Positions 16,972-25,203 of a stretch of 39,854 nucleotides of DNA are shown here, piece by piece (the stretch's first letter is position 1; every line of letters begins with the position of its first letter). The DNA is taken from positions 1 to 39,854 of the forward strand of contig WQYZ01000016.1 in NCBI GenBank assembly GCA_009780985.1, in the 5' to 3' direction. The notes below the pieces were generated by a model that was given only the letters and a program-made list of their open reading frames with translations, had not been told where the DNA came from and searched no databases. The translations under genes were made by a program, and so were the position numbers. The stretch comes from Oscillospiraceae bacterium (lineage in GTDB: Bacteria > Bacillota > Clostridia > Oscillospirales > WRJC01).

Positions 16972-17012
16972 CCAAATAACCGTAAAAATTTATATTTTGA
17001 ACAGGAGTAATA

Positions 17013-17516
17013 ATGATTATTAACCATTTTACAGCTACCGGAATAGTTTTTAACTCAAAAAATGAAATATTAATGATTCATCATAATAAATTGCAGGTCT
17101 GGCTGCCTCCCGGCGGTCACATTGAGGAAAACGAATTGCCCGACGAAGCGGTATTGTGGGAAATATATGAAGAAACCGGAGTTAAAGCCGAAATCATAAC
17201 GAATAAAAGGGAAATCGGCTTAACAGATAAGCATTGCAAAGAACTCGAAACGCCGTTTATTATTCTTTTAGAAGATATTGATGGGGATTGGACGCACAAT
17301 CATATTGATATGATTTATATATGTAAAGCGATAAATGAAGACCTGATTCCGCAAGAGAATGAAGTGCATGGAATAGGTTGGTTTAATTACGAAAAAATCA
17401 AACAATTAAAGACATTTGATAATGTCACAAAAACAGTTGCAAAAGCAGTTGAGTATTATAATTCAGGATTAGAGGTTGAAGAAAATTGGGATATATCGAA
17501 GAACTGCGGACTTTAA
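17013..17516 (+). CDS. Nudix hydrolase with altered Nudix box
   Basis: A 167-residue Nudix-fold protein. The box reads GGHIEENELPDEAVLWEIYE then ETGV; the conserved Arg of the REUXEE core is replaced by Trp, while the metal-binding Glu residues remain. Such a change can reduce activity or shift it. Substrate unknown. It starts at ATG 17013 behind CAGGAG. Its end overlaps the start of the next Nudix gene by about 31 bases. Confidence 0.85.
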   Translation: MIINHFTATGIVFNSKNEILMIHHNKLQVWLPPGGHIEENELPDEAVLWEIYEETGVKAEIITNKREIGLTDKHCKELETPFIILLEDIDGDWTHNHIDMIYICKAINEDLIPQENEVHGIGWFNYEKIKQLKTFDNVTKTVAKAVEYYNSGLEVEENWDISKNCGL

Positions 17517-17950
17517 TCGGGCATAAACGTATAATACTGCCCGGCAGCTCAGTTATTATACAAAATAAAGATGGGTTTATTTTAATGCAGCAACGAAAAT
17601 ATCCGCACGGACGTTGGTCTTTGCCGGGCGGATTAATGGAGTTGGGCGAGTCTACCGTCGAAACTGCAATACGCGAAATTTTTGAAGAAACTGGTTTAAC
17701 AGTCGGCAATCTGAAACTTTTAGGAGTTTATTCGGGTGAAGGTTATTTATGTTCAGCCGCAAACGGCGATGAATGGTATGTTGTCAACACTGCATATATA
17801 ACGTCCGATTATAAAGGAACTTTATGCGTAAATGACGACGAATCTATCGCGTTTGAATGGATTGACCCCAATAAACTCCCGAATGATACAGCTAAAACAC
17901 ATAGAATTATTATCGGCGATTACTTATGCACAGTAAAAGAGAAAATTTAA
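17486..17950 (+). CDS. Nudix hydrolase
   Basis: A 154-residue protein with a complete Nudix box (GGLMELGESTVETAIREIFE then ETGL). It resembles the Nudix protein at 9886 in length, N-terminus (YIEELRTLIGHKR) and the segment LLGVYSGEGY. The TTG start at 17486 lies inside the end of the previous gene and follows AGAGG at a somewhat long spacing, so translation is probably coupled. The substrate is unknown. Confidence 0.88.
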   Translation: MGYIEELRTLIGHKRIILPGSSVIIQNKDGFILMQQRKYPHGRWSLPGGLMELGESTVETAIREIFEETGLTVGNLKLLGVYSGEGYLCSAANGDEWYVVNTAYITSDYKGTLCVNDDESIAFEWIDPNKLPNDTAKTHRIIIGDYLCTVKEKI

Positions 17951-17981
17951 TTAATAAAATAATCTGAAAAGGTGTATGATT

Positions 17982-18905
17982 ATGAGTAAAAAAATAACAA
18001 AGGCAGTAATAACTGCGGCGGGATTGAGTACGAGAATGCTTCCCGCCTCTAAATCCGTACCGAAAGTAATGTTCCCAATTGTAGACAAGCCCGCTATTCA
18101 ATATAGTGTCGAAGAAGCGGCGAGATCGGGAATAACAGATATTTTGATAATAATGGGCAGAGGTCAGGAATGCCTTGAAAATCACTTTGACTATTCTCCC
18201 GAATACGAGTATACGCTTAAAAACAAAGCCGACGAAAAAAGTATAAAAAGACTTGAGGAACTCAGAAATATTGCAAATCTCGCGAATATTCACTATATAC
18301 GCCAAAAAGAGCCGAAAGGTCTCGGACACGCAATTTTGTGCGCGAAATCTTTTGTCGGCAGCGACGATTTTATCGTCATGTACGGCGACGACATCATAAT
18401 CGGCGAAGTCCCGGCATGTAAAGAGTTGATAGACGTATACGAAAAATACGGCAGATGCGTTGCCGGCGTAAAAGAAGTAGCGCGGGAACATCTGAGAAAA
18501 TACTGCTCCCTCAAAGTTAAGCCAGTCGCGTCAAATTCGAATAACGATGAATTTTATGTTTACGATATGAATGAAAAGCCCCGGACGGATGAAGAAATAT
18601 TTTCCAATTATGCAATTCTCGGCAGAGTTTTGCTCACTCCCGAAATCTTTGGCATACTCGAAAATCAGAAACCCGGTGCGAACAACGAAATCCAAATCAC
18701 AGATTCGATGAAAACTTTAGTCCAATCTGCGGACGAAAATAAAAAAGATTCTGCTAAGATGATTGCAAAAGTATTTTCAGGCGAACGCCACGATATGGGG
18801 TCTAAGTTCGGGTTTTTGCGGGCAAACATCATGGAGGGGTTAAAACATCCTGAAATCGGGGAAGAATTTCGCGAATTTATAAAAGAAATCGCTAAGACTT
18901 TATAA
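17982..18905 (+). CDS. galU: UTP-glucose-1-phosphate uridylyltransferase
   Basis: A 307-residue enzyme that makes UDP-glucose for cell-wall glycans and the Leloir pathway. The nucleotide site is AVITAAGLSTRMLPASKSVP then KVMFPIVDKPAIQY; EPKGLGHAILCAK and VMYGDDI follow. ATG 17982 is preferred over ATG 17976 because AAAGGTG at 17968-17974 would touch the earlier start. Together with the galactokinase-like gene at the left edge it points to galactose or UDP-sugar metabolism, although the two are far apart. Confidence 0.95.
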   Translation: MSKKITKAVITAAGLSTRMLPASKSVPKVMFPIVDKPAIQYSVEEAARSGITDILIIMGRGQECLENHFDYSPEYEYTLKNKADEKSIKRLEELRNIANLANIHYIRQKEPKGLGHAILCAKSFVGSDDFIVMYGDDIIIGEVPACKELIDVYEKYGRCVAGVKEVAREHLRKYCSLKVKPVASNSNNDEFYVYDMNEKPRTDEEIFSNYAILGRVLLTPEIFGILENQKPGANNEIQITDSMKTLVQSADENKKDSAKMIAKVFSGERHDMGSKFGFLRANIMEGLKHPEIGEEFREFIKEIAKTL

Positions 18906-18940
18906 AAGTCATATAAAAATAGTAAGAGGAGGATTGTGTT

Positions 18941-19534
18941 ATGGAAGAATATATAGTTCAGCCGAAAAACATTTTCAGAGAGCCGCAACGTTATGAAATA
19001 CATGAAGGTGTAAAAATTTATTACATGGCGGGGACTTTTTTACCTCATGCCAGAGTTGTGGTAAATTTAATATCGATATTTCAACATTATCTAAGGAGAA
19101 AAAAATGTCAGGTGTTCGGCGAGAATGTAAATGTCGTGTTCGACCAAGGCAAACGCGAATATATGCCGGACGTCAAAATAGTATGCGACCCGAACAAAAT
19201 AATAAATGATAAAAAGATTGTCGGCGCGCCGGATTTAGTCGCCGAAGTGCTTTCGCCCGGAACAGAAACGGACGATATCGGCTATAAAAAAGACATATAC
19301 GAACAATACGGCGTGAAAGAGTATTGGATTGTAAGCACTGAAACACGGTCGATTCAAGTATATCTGTTAAAAGACGGAAGATATAAATTGGAAAATGTTT
19401 ACAGATTTTATCGCAGCGGCGAATATGAAGATTTGGAAGACGAACAAAAAAGCAGCGTCAAAACAGAATTTAAGACGTCGCTTTTTGAAGATTTGATTAT
19501 ATCCGTCGAAGATGTTTTTGAAAATGTAAATTGA
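18941..19534 (+). CDS. Uma2-family (DUF820) putative endonuclease
   Basis: A 197-residue protein with the Uma2 restriction-endonuclease-like fold: GENVNVVFDQ, YMPDVKIVC, PDLVAEVLSPGTETDDIGYK and IYEQYGVKEYWIV. The Asp, Glu and Lys in these segments match the PD-(D/E)xK-type active site. Uma2 proteins are abundant in cyanobacteria and some Firmicutes and their function is not settled. A strong GAGGAGG precedes ATG 18941. It has no obvious link to its neighbours. Confidence 0.9.
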   Translation: MEEYIVQPKNIFREPQRYEIHEGVKIYYMAGTFLPHARVVVNLISIFQHYLRRKKCQVFGENVNVVFDQGKREYMPDVKIVCDPNKIINDKKIVGAPDLVAEVLSPGTETDDIGYKKDIYEQYGVKEYWIVSTETRSIQVYLLKDGRYKLENVYRFYRSGEYEDLEDEQKSSVKTEFKTSLFEDLIISVEDVFENVN

Positions 19535-19551
19535 AAAATTGAGGGTATTTT

Positions 19552-20037
19552 ATGGAAAGAATAAGCAAAATTAATTATTATTTGGACATAGCCGAAACTG
19601 TCGCGTCGAGAAGCACGTGCCTGCGGAAAAAATACGGCGCCCTAATCTTTAAAAACGACATTATAATTTCGACGGGTTACTGCGGAGCGCCGCGAGGCAG
19701 GGCAAACTGCTGCGACTTGGGATTTTGCCTTAGAGAACAGATGAATATACCGCGGGGAGAAAGATATGAATTATGCCGTTCCGTCCACGCAGAAGCCAAC
19801 GCAATAATTGCGGCGTCAAGGGAGCAAATGCTTGACGCCGTTATGTATGAAGTCTGCGTATCCCCAGTAACGGGCGAAATAATCGCTCCCATTGATAGTT
19901 GTCAGATGTGTAAAAAGCTGATAATAAACGCAGGAATAGCGCAGGTTATTTACAGAGACACAAAGACGGATTATCATATAGTCAACGTTGCGGACTGGAT
20001 AACAGACGACGACAGTTTGGGCAAGATTGGATATTGA
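19552..20037 (+). CDS. dCMP-deaminase family protein
   Basis: A 161-residue zinc-dependent deaminase. The zinc ligands and catalytic Glu are visible in SVHAEANAI and in DSCQMCKKLIINAGI (His, Cys, Cys). STGYCGAPRG is the usual substrate-binding loop of the ComEB/dCMP deaminase family, which converts dCMP to dUMP for thymidylate synthesis. Whether this copy uses dCMP or another cytidine-like substrate is not certain. A terminator-like palindrome follows the stop. Confidence 0.88.
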   Translation: MERISKINYYLDIAETVASRSTCLRKKYGALIFKNDIIISTGYCGAPRGRANCCDLGFCLREQMNIPRGERYELCRSVHAEANAIIAASREQMLDAVMYEVCVSPVTGEIIAPIDSCQMCKKLIINAGIAQVIYRDTKTDYHIVNVADWITDDDSLGKIGY

Positions 20038-20052
20038 TTTACATATTTGGTT

Positions 20053-20080
20053 AGGGACACGATATAATCGTGTCTCTTTT
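20053..20080 (+). terminator. Terminator between convergent genes
   Basis: GGGACACGAT (20054-20063), ATA, ATCGTGTCTC (20067-20076) form a ten-base-pair stem with one G-T pair, followed by TTTT. It ends the deaminase transcript and lies just beyond the stop of the convergent XRE gene. Its GGGACACG arm resembles the palindrome at 22442. Confidence 0.6.
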
Positions 20081-20693
20081 ACCGCGTTTTAATTCCGTTC
20101 ACTATCGTATAATATACCGGGATTGTCAAAAAGAGAATCCACATCGGATGCCACCAACCATAATCAAATCCCGCCGCTAAATAAAACAGCACGCATATAA
20201 TCGGGTACGGAAAAACATTCGCTTTCGCCCTGAAACTTTTTGCGCCGTGCATCACGACTAACATATAATATATAGGTATGGTAAGAAACAAAAGCCATGT
20301 CGGATGCCATCTGTTAAAGAAGAATCCTATTATAAGATATGCTGCGACCGCTATGACAGGATAAGGGAACATATACCAGTTGTACGTCGGTTTTAACGGC
20401 GGATTGCCGTCCGCTACAATATAAACTTTGGATTTCACGGCTGCTCCCGCTGGCGCGGCGTATGCGGAATTTTGGAAATTGTTCTCTGTGTCGAAGTTTA
20501 ATAAGATTTCATCTATCGGCATTTTGTATATCTGCGACAGTTTTATCAGCTGTTCGCCATCGGGGGATTCCCTGCCATCTTCCCAATGCCTTACGTCATG
20601 CTTTTTGACCGAGAGTTTTTTCGCCAGATCATCCCTGTCCAACTTGTTTTGTATACGCAGTTCTTCCAAACGTCTGCCTAAGTCTTTGCTCAT
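20079..20693 (-). CDS. XRE-family regulator with duplicated membrane unit
   Basis: A 204-residue protein. Residues 5-65 are an XRE helix-turn-helix (LGRRLEELRIQNKLDRDDLA, then the recognition region DVRHWEDGRESP). After a linker come two copies of a membrane unit: residues 109-146 and 161-198, both starting FPYP(V/I)I and containing WHP(T/M)W(L/I)LFLTIP(I/V)YY. It is likely a membrane-tethered DNA-binding protein that senses a membrane or cell-surface cue. The start ATG follows AAGGAG. A palindrome between its promoter and start suggests self-regulation. Confidence 0.85.
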   Translation of the reverse strand: MSKDLGRRLEELRIQNKLDRDDLAKKLSVKKHDVRHWEDGRESPDGEQLIKLSQIYKMPIDEILLNFDTENNFQNSAYAAPAGAAVKSKVYIVADGNPPLKPTYNWYMFPYPVIAVAAYLIIGFFFNRWHPTWLLFLTIPIYYMLVVMHGAKSFRAKANVFPYPIICVLFYLAAGFDYGWWHPMWILFLTIPVYYTIVNGIKTR

Positions 20694-20735
20694 TTATTAT
20701 ACAACTCCTTGCATTAATTTTAATTTTTTCGTTAT

Positions 20736-20748
20736 TATACGTTGTATA
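20736..20748. promoter_or_regulatory. Possible operator of the XRE gene
   Basis: TATAC, three bases, GTATA form an inverted repeat directly downstream of the -10 box of the minus-strand promoter. A half-copy (TATACAAC) recurs at about 20699-20706 near the ribosome binding site. This placement suits repression by the encoded XRE protein, but the pattern is short and AT-rich. Confidence 0.35.
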
Positions 20749-20750
20749 TT

Positions 20751-20779
20751 ATTATATCACGAAAAATAATATAATGCAA
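20751..20779 (-). promoter_or_regulatory. Sigma-A promoter of the XRE gene
   Basis: On the minus strand TTGCAT (20774-20779) and TATAAT (20751-20756) are spaced by 17 bases, giving a leader of about 50 bases before the ATG at 20693. Confidence 0.65.
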
Positions 20780-20816
20780 TATATTTTTTGCTTTATTTAA
20801 AAATTTTATATAAAAA

Positions 20817-22031
20817 TTAATTCAACCCATATTTTGTATTGACCGCAGGTTCGGGAATAAGCCATTTCCCGTGTGCGAAATCTGGTATGTCCATGGGCTG
20901 GCTCCCTAATGCGACAGACTTTTCGGACAGCGGGGTAATTGCAGACAGGAGTGCGGATTCGTATGTGTCTATCGGGGGAATTGATTTTAATATTCCGTCT
21001 TCTATAAACGCGCGCAGCACAAGATAATCCATACCGCCGTGCCCCTGTTCTTTTATGTCCAGTTCGAAATATTCTTTCCACAAAGGGTGCTCGTAACCGT
21101 TTTTCTTTATGTACTCGTAAAAATCTTCCCATGTATGCTCTGGACTTTCTCCCTCGATATATATAGATTTATTGTCCTCGTACCATAGACCTTTTGTTCC
21201 CTGAACGCGTCCGCCTCTTGAATACGGGCGGGGGAGCGTCGTGTCGTGCGTCAGCAGGATAGTTTCTCCTCCGGCGCATTTTATGATTGTGTTGACTATG
21301 TCGCCTTGATTTACCGGCGTATTGTGAAGATAATGTTCAGGGGGAAGATTGTTTTTTGCCCATTCTTTCAACCCTACGGCTTTTGACGATACCGAAACAA
21401 GAGAAACCATTCTGTTGCCGCGGTTTATATTCAGCAGTTTCATCATTGGACCTAAGCCGTGATTGGGATATAATTCGCCGTTTCTGTAAATATAGTGGGG
21501 CAGTCTGTGATACCGGGTCTCTTCCGACCGCGCTACAGACGCTCTTAAATCGTGTTCATAACCGCACTGTACGTGTACGATCTCGCCGAAAACGCCTTTT
21601 TTAGCCATATTTAAAAGAGCCATTTCTTCCCTGCCGTAATTGCAGTTTTGAAGAATCATACAGAATTTCCCGGTTTCCTCATATGTTCTTGCAAGAGACA
21701 CGCAATCTTCCAAAGAAGATGCGCCTCCGACTTCAATACCTGCGGGAATACCGCTTTTCATCGCGGCAATTGCTATGGGAATATGTGTCTGCCACCATGT
21801 TGCGATAATAACGCCGTCAAGTTCTTCGGACTTTAAAAGTTTTTTATAATCTGAGTATGTATTCGGACGGTTCCCTGTTATTTTTTCAACGCCGTCCGCC
21901 GCGTTGGCTACTCTGTCTTCATATACGTCGCATACGGCGGTTATTTCAACGTCCGCCATTTCGCTGAGAACGTTGGCGTGAAATGTGCCCCTGCCGCCCA
22001 GTCCTATTACCGCAAGTTTAATTTTACTCAT
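20817..22031 (-). CDS. Gfo/Idh/MocA-family protein, GH109-like
   Basis: A 404-residue protein with an N-terminal Rossmann fold (LAVIGLGGRGTFHANVL) and a C-terminal Gfo/Idh/MocA domain. The segment NGELYPNHGLGPMMKLLNIN then RGNRM is typical of glycoside hydrolase family 109, whose members cleave alpha-N-acetylgalactosaminides by an NAD-dependent oxidation-elimination route. No signal peptide is visible, so it would act in the cytoplasm. It could also be a plain sugar dehydrogenase. It has its own promoter and an AAGGAG ribosome binding site. Confidence 0.82.
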   Translation of the reverse strand: MSKIKLAVIGLGGRGTFHANVLSEMADVEITAVCDVYEDRVANAADGVEKITGNRPNTYSDYKKLLKSEELDGVIIATWWQTHIPIAIAAMKSGIPAGIEVGGASSLEDCVSLARTYEETGKFCMILQNCNYGREEMALLNMAKKGVFGEIVHVQCGYEHDLRASVARSEETRYHRLPHYIYRNGELYPNHGLGPMMKLLNINRGNRMVSLVSVSSKAVGLKEWAKNNLPPEHYLHNTPVNQGDIVNTIIKCAGGETILLTHDTTLPRPYSRGGRVQGTKGLWYEDNKSIYIEGESPEHTWEDFYEYIKKNGYEHPLWKEYFELDIKEQGHGGMDYLVLRAFIEDGILKSIPPIDTYESALLSAITPLSEKSVALGSQPMDIPDFAHGKWLIPEPAVNTKYGLN

Positions 22032-22073
22032 AAATATACTCCTTATTTAACAATAAAAAATTTATTTTTATAT

Positions 22074-22102
22074 ATTTTACCATAAATAAATAAAAAAGTC
22101 CA
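22074..22102 (-). promoter_or_regulatory. Promoter of the GH109-like gene
   Basis: On the minus strand TGGACT (22097-22102) and TAAAAT (22074-22079) are 17 bases apart, about 43 bases upstream of the start at 22031. Confidence 0.5.
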
Positions 22103-22132
22103 TTAAAAAAATTTTTATTCGCTATATTGTTC

Positions 22133-22162
22133 TTGATTTTTTAATAAAATATATGGTATAAT
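22133..22162 (+). promoter_or_regulatory. Promoter of the ferredoxin gene
   Basis: TTGATT (22133-22138) and TATAAT (22157-22162) are spaced by 18 bases, followed by TAGGAGGT at 22195-22202 and ATG 22212. Confidence 0.6.
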
Positions 22163-22211
22163 TAGCAAAAATAAATTTTTAATACAAACATATTTAGGAG
22201 GTTAAAATTTT

Positions 22212-22397
22212 ATGGCATATGTGATAACAGAAGATTGTGTTTCCTGCGGGGCTTGTGAGAGTGAGTGTCCGGTTGAGTGCATAAAGGCAGGAGATAAAAT
22301 ATATGTAATAGACAAAGAAAAATGCACGGAATGTGGTTCATGCGCAGGGGTTTGCCCGGTTGACGCGCCGAAACCCGAATCCGAAGTCAACAAATAA
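22212..22397 (+). CDS. 2[4Fe-4S] ferredoxin
   Basis: A 61-residue clostridial-type ferredoxin. Two cysteine clusters are complete: CVSCGACESECP and CTECGSCAGVCP, each with C-x2-C-x2-C-x3-C-P. It carries low-potential electrons in anaerobic metabolism. The C-terminal tail (KPESEVNK) is slightly longer than in minimal ferredoxins. It has its own promoter and is followed by a perfect palindrome. Confidence 0.96.
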   Translation: MAYVITEDCVSCGACESECPVECIKAGDKIYVIDKEKCTECGSCAGVCPVDAPKPESEVNK

Positions 22398-22441
22398 AAG
22401 ACGCGCTTCATATTCATAAATAAGATGTGAATCGGACTACG

Positions 22442-22467
22442 TAGGGACACGGCGCGCCGTGTCCCTA
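22442..22467. repeat. Perfect 26-base palindrome after ferredoxin
   Basis: TAGGGACACGGCG followed directly by CGCCGTGTCCCTA. It resembles the hairpin at 20053 (GGGACACG arm) and the GTAGGGGCG family. It could end the ferredoxin transcript, but no T-run follows. It may be a mobile palindromic element. Confidence 0.65.
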
Positions 22468-22520
22468 TAAATGATATTTCCAAACACATTTAATGTAATT
22501 TTTTAGGTAATAGATTAATA

Positions 22521-23231
22521 ATGATAGATAAAAAGATTTTGCGCTGCGATAAAATAAACGACGGGCTGACTGTATATCAGATAAAAAACGGGCTGCTGTT
22601 CGGCACGGACGCATTACAGCTCGCGGATTTTATCTGTGCGGAACATATGGGGATGTACAAAAATGCGCTTGAACTCGGAGCCGGCTCGGGAGTTATATCT
22701 TTGCTTTTGGCGCAGCGAAAAAAAATATATATGACTTACGCCGTTGAAATTCAGGAAATATACGCAGAACTTGCGCAATATAACGCAGAATTAAATAATC
22801 TGACAGACAGAATCGAAATAATTCACGGCGATTTAAAAGACTGCGATAATTTAAGACTGCCTGCCAATTCAGTTCATTCTATTGATATGGTTTTCACAAA
22901 TCCGCCGTATATTAAGTACACAAGCGAAAACGGCATGAGCGGAATGTTGAGCGGGTTGGACTATAAAAATATATCGCGGCGGGAAATTGCATGTAATATT
23001 GACGACGTATTGAGGTCGGCGGCGCGGTATTTAAAAAACGGCGGGGACTTTTATATAGTGTACCGACCGGACAGGTTTCAGAGTTTGTTTGCGGCGATGA
23101 TGGCGCATAATATAACGCCGAAGAAAATCGTTTTTGTATTTGCTGACAAAAATGTAAATGCAAGCCTTGTTTTGATAAAAGGCAAACAGGGAGCCGGCGA
23201 GGGGTTGACGGTTGAAAATATTTTTATATAA
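22521..23231 (+). CDS. tRNA1(Val) adenine-N6 methyltransferase family (TrmN6/YabB)
   Basis: A 236-residue SAM-dependent methyltransferase. The SAM site is LELGAGSGVISLLLA and the catalytic motif is TNPPYIK, typical of N6-adenine methylation. The N-terminal FGTDALQLADF is a hallmark of the TrmN6/YabB group, which modifies A37 of tRNA1(Val) in Escherichia coli. In Firmicutes the tRNA target is less certain. The ATG at 22521 has only a weak ribosome binding site. Confidence 0.88.
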   Translation: MIDKKILRCDKINDGLTVYQIKNGLLFGTDALQLADFICAEHMGMYKNALELGAGSGVISLLLAQRKKIYMTYAVEIQEIYAELAQYNAELNNLTDRIEIIHGDLKDCDNLRLPANSVHSIDMVFTNPPYIKYTSENGMSGMLSGLDYKNISRREIACNIDDVLRSAARYLKNGGDFYIVYRPDRFQSLFAAMMAHNITPKKIVFVFADKNVNASLVLIKGKQGAGEGLTVENIFI

Positions 23232-23263
23232 TAATACATAATAAATCAAACGGAGAAAAATAT

Positions 23264-23995
23264 ATGCTGAACGAAAATTTGCAGAATTTTTTAAATAATA
23301 CAAAACAGCCGTGGTTCATAGAATCTTACAAAATGTTCTGGGGACAGTTGGCTGATATAAGCAATCTTACAAATCTAAAAATTCTCGATTTCGGGAGCGG
23401 TTTCGGAATAACAGCGAATTATATGGCGGAAAATAACAAAGTAATTGCAATAGAGCCTAACGCGGATATGGCGGAAGAAAGAGTGCGCGAAAATAATTAT
23501 ACGCAGTTCATCGGGTCAATCGAAAAGTTAAAGGATTTCGCGGACGGTTATTTTGACGTTGTTATATGTCACAATGTGTTGGAATACGCTTCCGAACGCG
23601 CTGAAATTGTGAAAGAGTTTTCCCGTATTCTGAAAACCGATGGGATTTTATCAATAGTAAAACATAATAAAACCGGACGGATTATGCACGAAGTAGTATT
23701 TGCCAACAATACGGACGAAGCATTGTCGATTCTTGACGGCGGGGAAAGATTGCCCAACGCCGCTTTCGGCAGAATAGACTACTATAATCCCGAAGATTTG
23801 GTTGCATGGGGCGATAATCTTAAAATCGAAAAAATATTGGGTGTAAGAATGTTTTTCGCATTACAGCAGAAAAATGAGATAAAATATGAGCCGGGCTGGC
23901 TTGAAAAAATGTTTGAGGTCGAAATGAGAGTGTGCGATTTAGAGCCGTATAAAAACATCGCGTATTTAAATCATGTTTTGCTGAGGAAGATATAA
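23264..23995 (+). CDS. Class I SAM-dependent methyltransferase
   Basis: A 243-residue protein with a Methyltransf_11-type fold: ILDFGSGFGITANYMAENN is the SAM motif, followed by VIAIEPNADM and the post-I segment FDVVICHNVLEYASERAEIV. The substrate is unknown; small molecules are typical for this type. ATG 23264 follows CGGAGA. It is probably cotranscribed with the tRNA methyltransferase 33 bases upstream and the Fic gene 12 bases downstream. Confidence 0.85.
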   Translation: MLNENLQNFLNNTKQPWFIESYKMFWGQLADISNLTNLKILDFGSGFGITANYMAENNKVIAIEPNADMAEERVRENNYTQFIGSIEKLKDFADGYFDVVICHNVLEYASERAEIVKEFSRILKTDGILSIVKHNKTGRIMHEVVFANNTDEALSILDGGERLPNAAFGRIDYYNPEDLVAWGDNLKIEKILGVRMFFALQQKNEIKYEPGWLEKMFEVEMRVCDLEPYKNIAYLNHVLLRKI

Positions 23996-24006
23996 ATGGT
24001 GGATTT

Positions 24007-24729
24007 ATGGCTGATATATTAAAACTTTTACTCGAAGAAAAATCCATGAATTATAATGGCGGACTGTATCATGAAACGCAGATAAAACTTGCGTACAATT
24101 CAAATAGAATAGAGGGCAGCAGTCTCACGGAAGAACAGACGAGATTTATGTATGAAACGTCGTCTGTACTGCCTGAAACCGGCAGTTGCATTAAAACGGA
24201 CGATATAATTGAGATGAACAATCATTTCTTTCTGTTCAATAAAATGCTGGATACGGTAAATCGGGAATTGTCGCAGGATTTAATAAAAGAATATCACTAT
24301 ATATTAAAACGCGGCACATCAGACGAGCGCAAAGAATGGTTTGCCGTCGGTGATTATAAAAAAGTTCCCAATACAGCCGGTATGATTGAAACGTCCGCGC
24401 CCGAAAATGTCGAAACAGATATACGTAAACTATTGGAAGATTATCATAAAAGCGATTTTACTGATATAAATAGAATAATAGACTTTCATGTAAAATTCGA
24501 GAAAATACATCCGTATCAGGACGGCAACGGACGCATTGGAAGAATAATCATGTTCAGGGAATGTTTGAAAAATAATATCACGCCGTTTATAATTCAGGAT
24601 AAAAACAAGGCTTTTTATTATCGCGGATTACAGGAATATTTGCGTGAACGCGGATTTTTGCTCGAGACATGCCTGCATGAACAGGACGTGTATGCGGAGA
24701 GGGTTAAATATTTTACAAGAGGGAGATAA
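24007..24729 (+). CDS. Fic-domain protein with N-terminal inhibitory motif
   Basis: A 240-residue Fic enzyme, which usually transfers AMP from ATP to a protein Ser, Thr or Tyr. The catalytic loop is HPYQDGNGRIGR with the His, Asp, Gly-Asn-Gly and Arg residues intact. Residues near 32-37 read SNRIEG, the (S/T)xxxE(G/N) inhibitory motif placed before the Fic core, so activity should be self-restrained (class II). No separate antitoxin is seen. It sits between a methyltransferase and a GNAT gene; the target is unknown. Confidence 0.9.
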   Translation: MADILKLLLEEKSMNYNGGLYHETQIKLAYNSNRIEGSSLTEEQTRFMYETSSVLPETGSCIKTDDIIEMNNHFFLFNKMLDTVNRELSQDLIKEYHYILKRGTSDERKEWFAVGDYKKVPNTAGMIETSAPENVETDIRKLLEDYHKSDFTDINRIIDFHVKFEKIHPYQDGNGRIGRIIMFRECLKNNITPFIIQDKNKAFYYRGLQEYLRERGFLLETCLHEQDVYAERVKYFTRGR

Positions 24730-24730
24730 A

Positions 24731-25189
24731 ATGGATATTATTTATGAATTAGAAGACATTGAAAATTTGAATAAACCTGAAATACCTGACGATGTAGTTA
24801 TACGCTGGCAGAAAGTCCCCGACGATTATTCGGCGGTGCGTCAATATTGGTTAGACAAAAGTCCCGACTGGCAATCAAGTGTCGAGGAATGGGCACAATG
24901 GATGGAAAAAGAAAAATCTGACAATGGCTGTTTTTACTGCGCTGTTTTTAGGAATGGCAAGATTATCGCAATAGGCTCTGTTGAAAAATACAGCGAAAAT
25001 AAATGGGAAACAGCTTTTGTGAGGACATTGATAGCCGAACGCAATAAGGGATATGCGAAAATGGTTTGTTATTTTGTTACAAAATATATTTTAGACAGCG
25101 GCAAAATTGCGACGTGCCGCACAGATGAAGAGAATTATCCCATGCGGAATGTCATAAAATTTTTGGGATTTAAAGAACAAATTTTATAG
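24731..25189 (+). CDS. GNAT-like acetyltransferase
   Basis: A 152-residue protein from ATG 24731, one base after the Fic stop and behind GAGGGAG. The central part FYCAVFRNGKIIAIGSVEKY followed by ERNKGYAKMVCYFVTKYIL fits a GNAT fold, with KGYA as the acetyl-CoA-binding loop. The C-terminal RNVIKFLGFKEQ is also typical. Substrate unknown. Tight coupling to the Fic gene suggests joint expression, not necessarily joint function. Confidence 0.75.
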   Translation: MDIIYELEDIENLNKPEIPDDVVIRWQKVPDDYSAVRQYWLDKSPDWQSSVEEWAQWMEKEKSDNGCFYCAVFRNGKIIAIGSVEKYSENKWETAFVRTLIAERNKGYAKMVCYFVTKYILDSGKIATCRTDEENYPMRNVIKFLGFKEQIL

Positions 25190-25203
25190 AGGTAGATGAT
25201 GAT

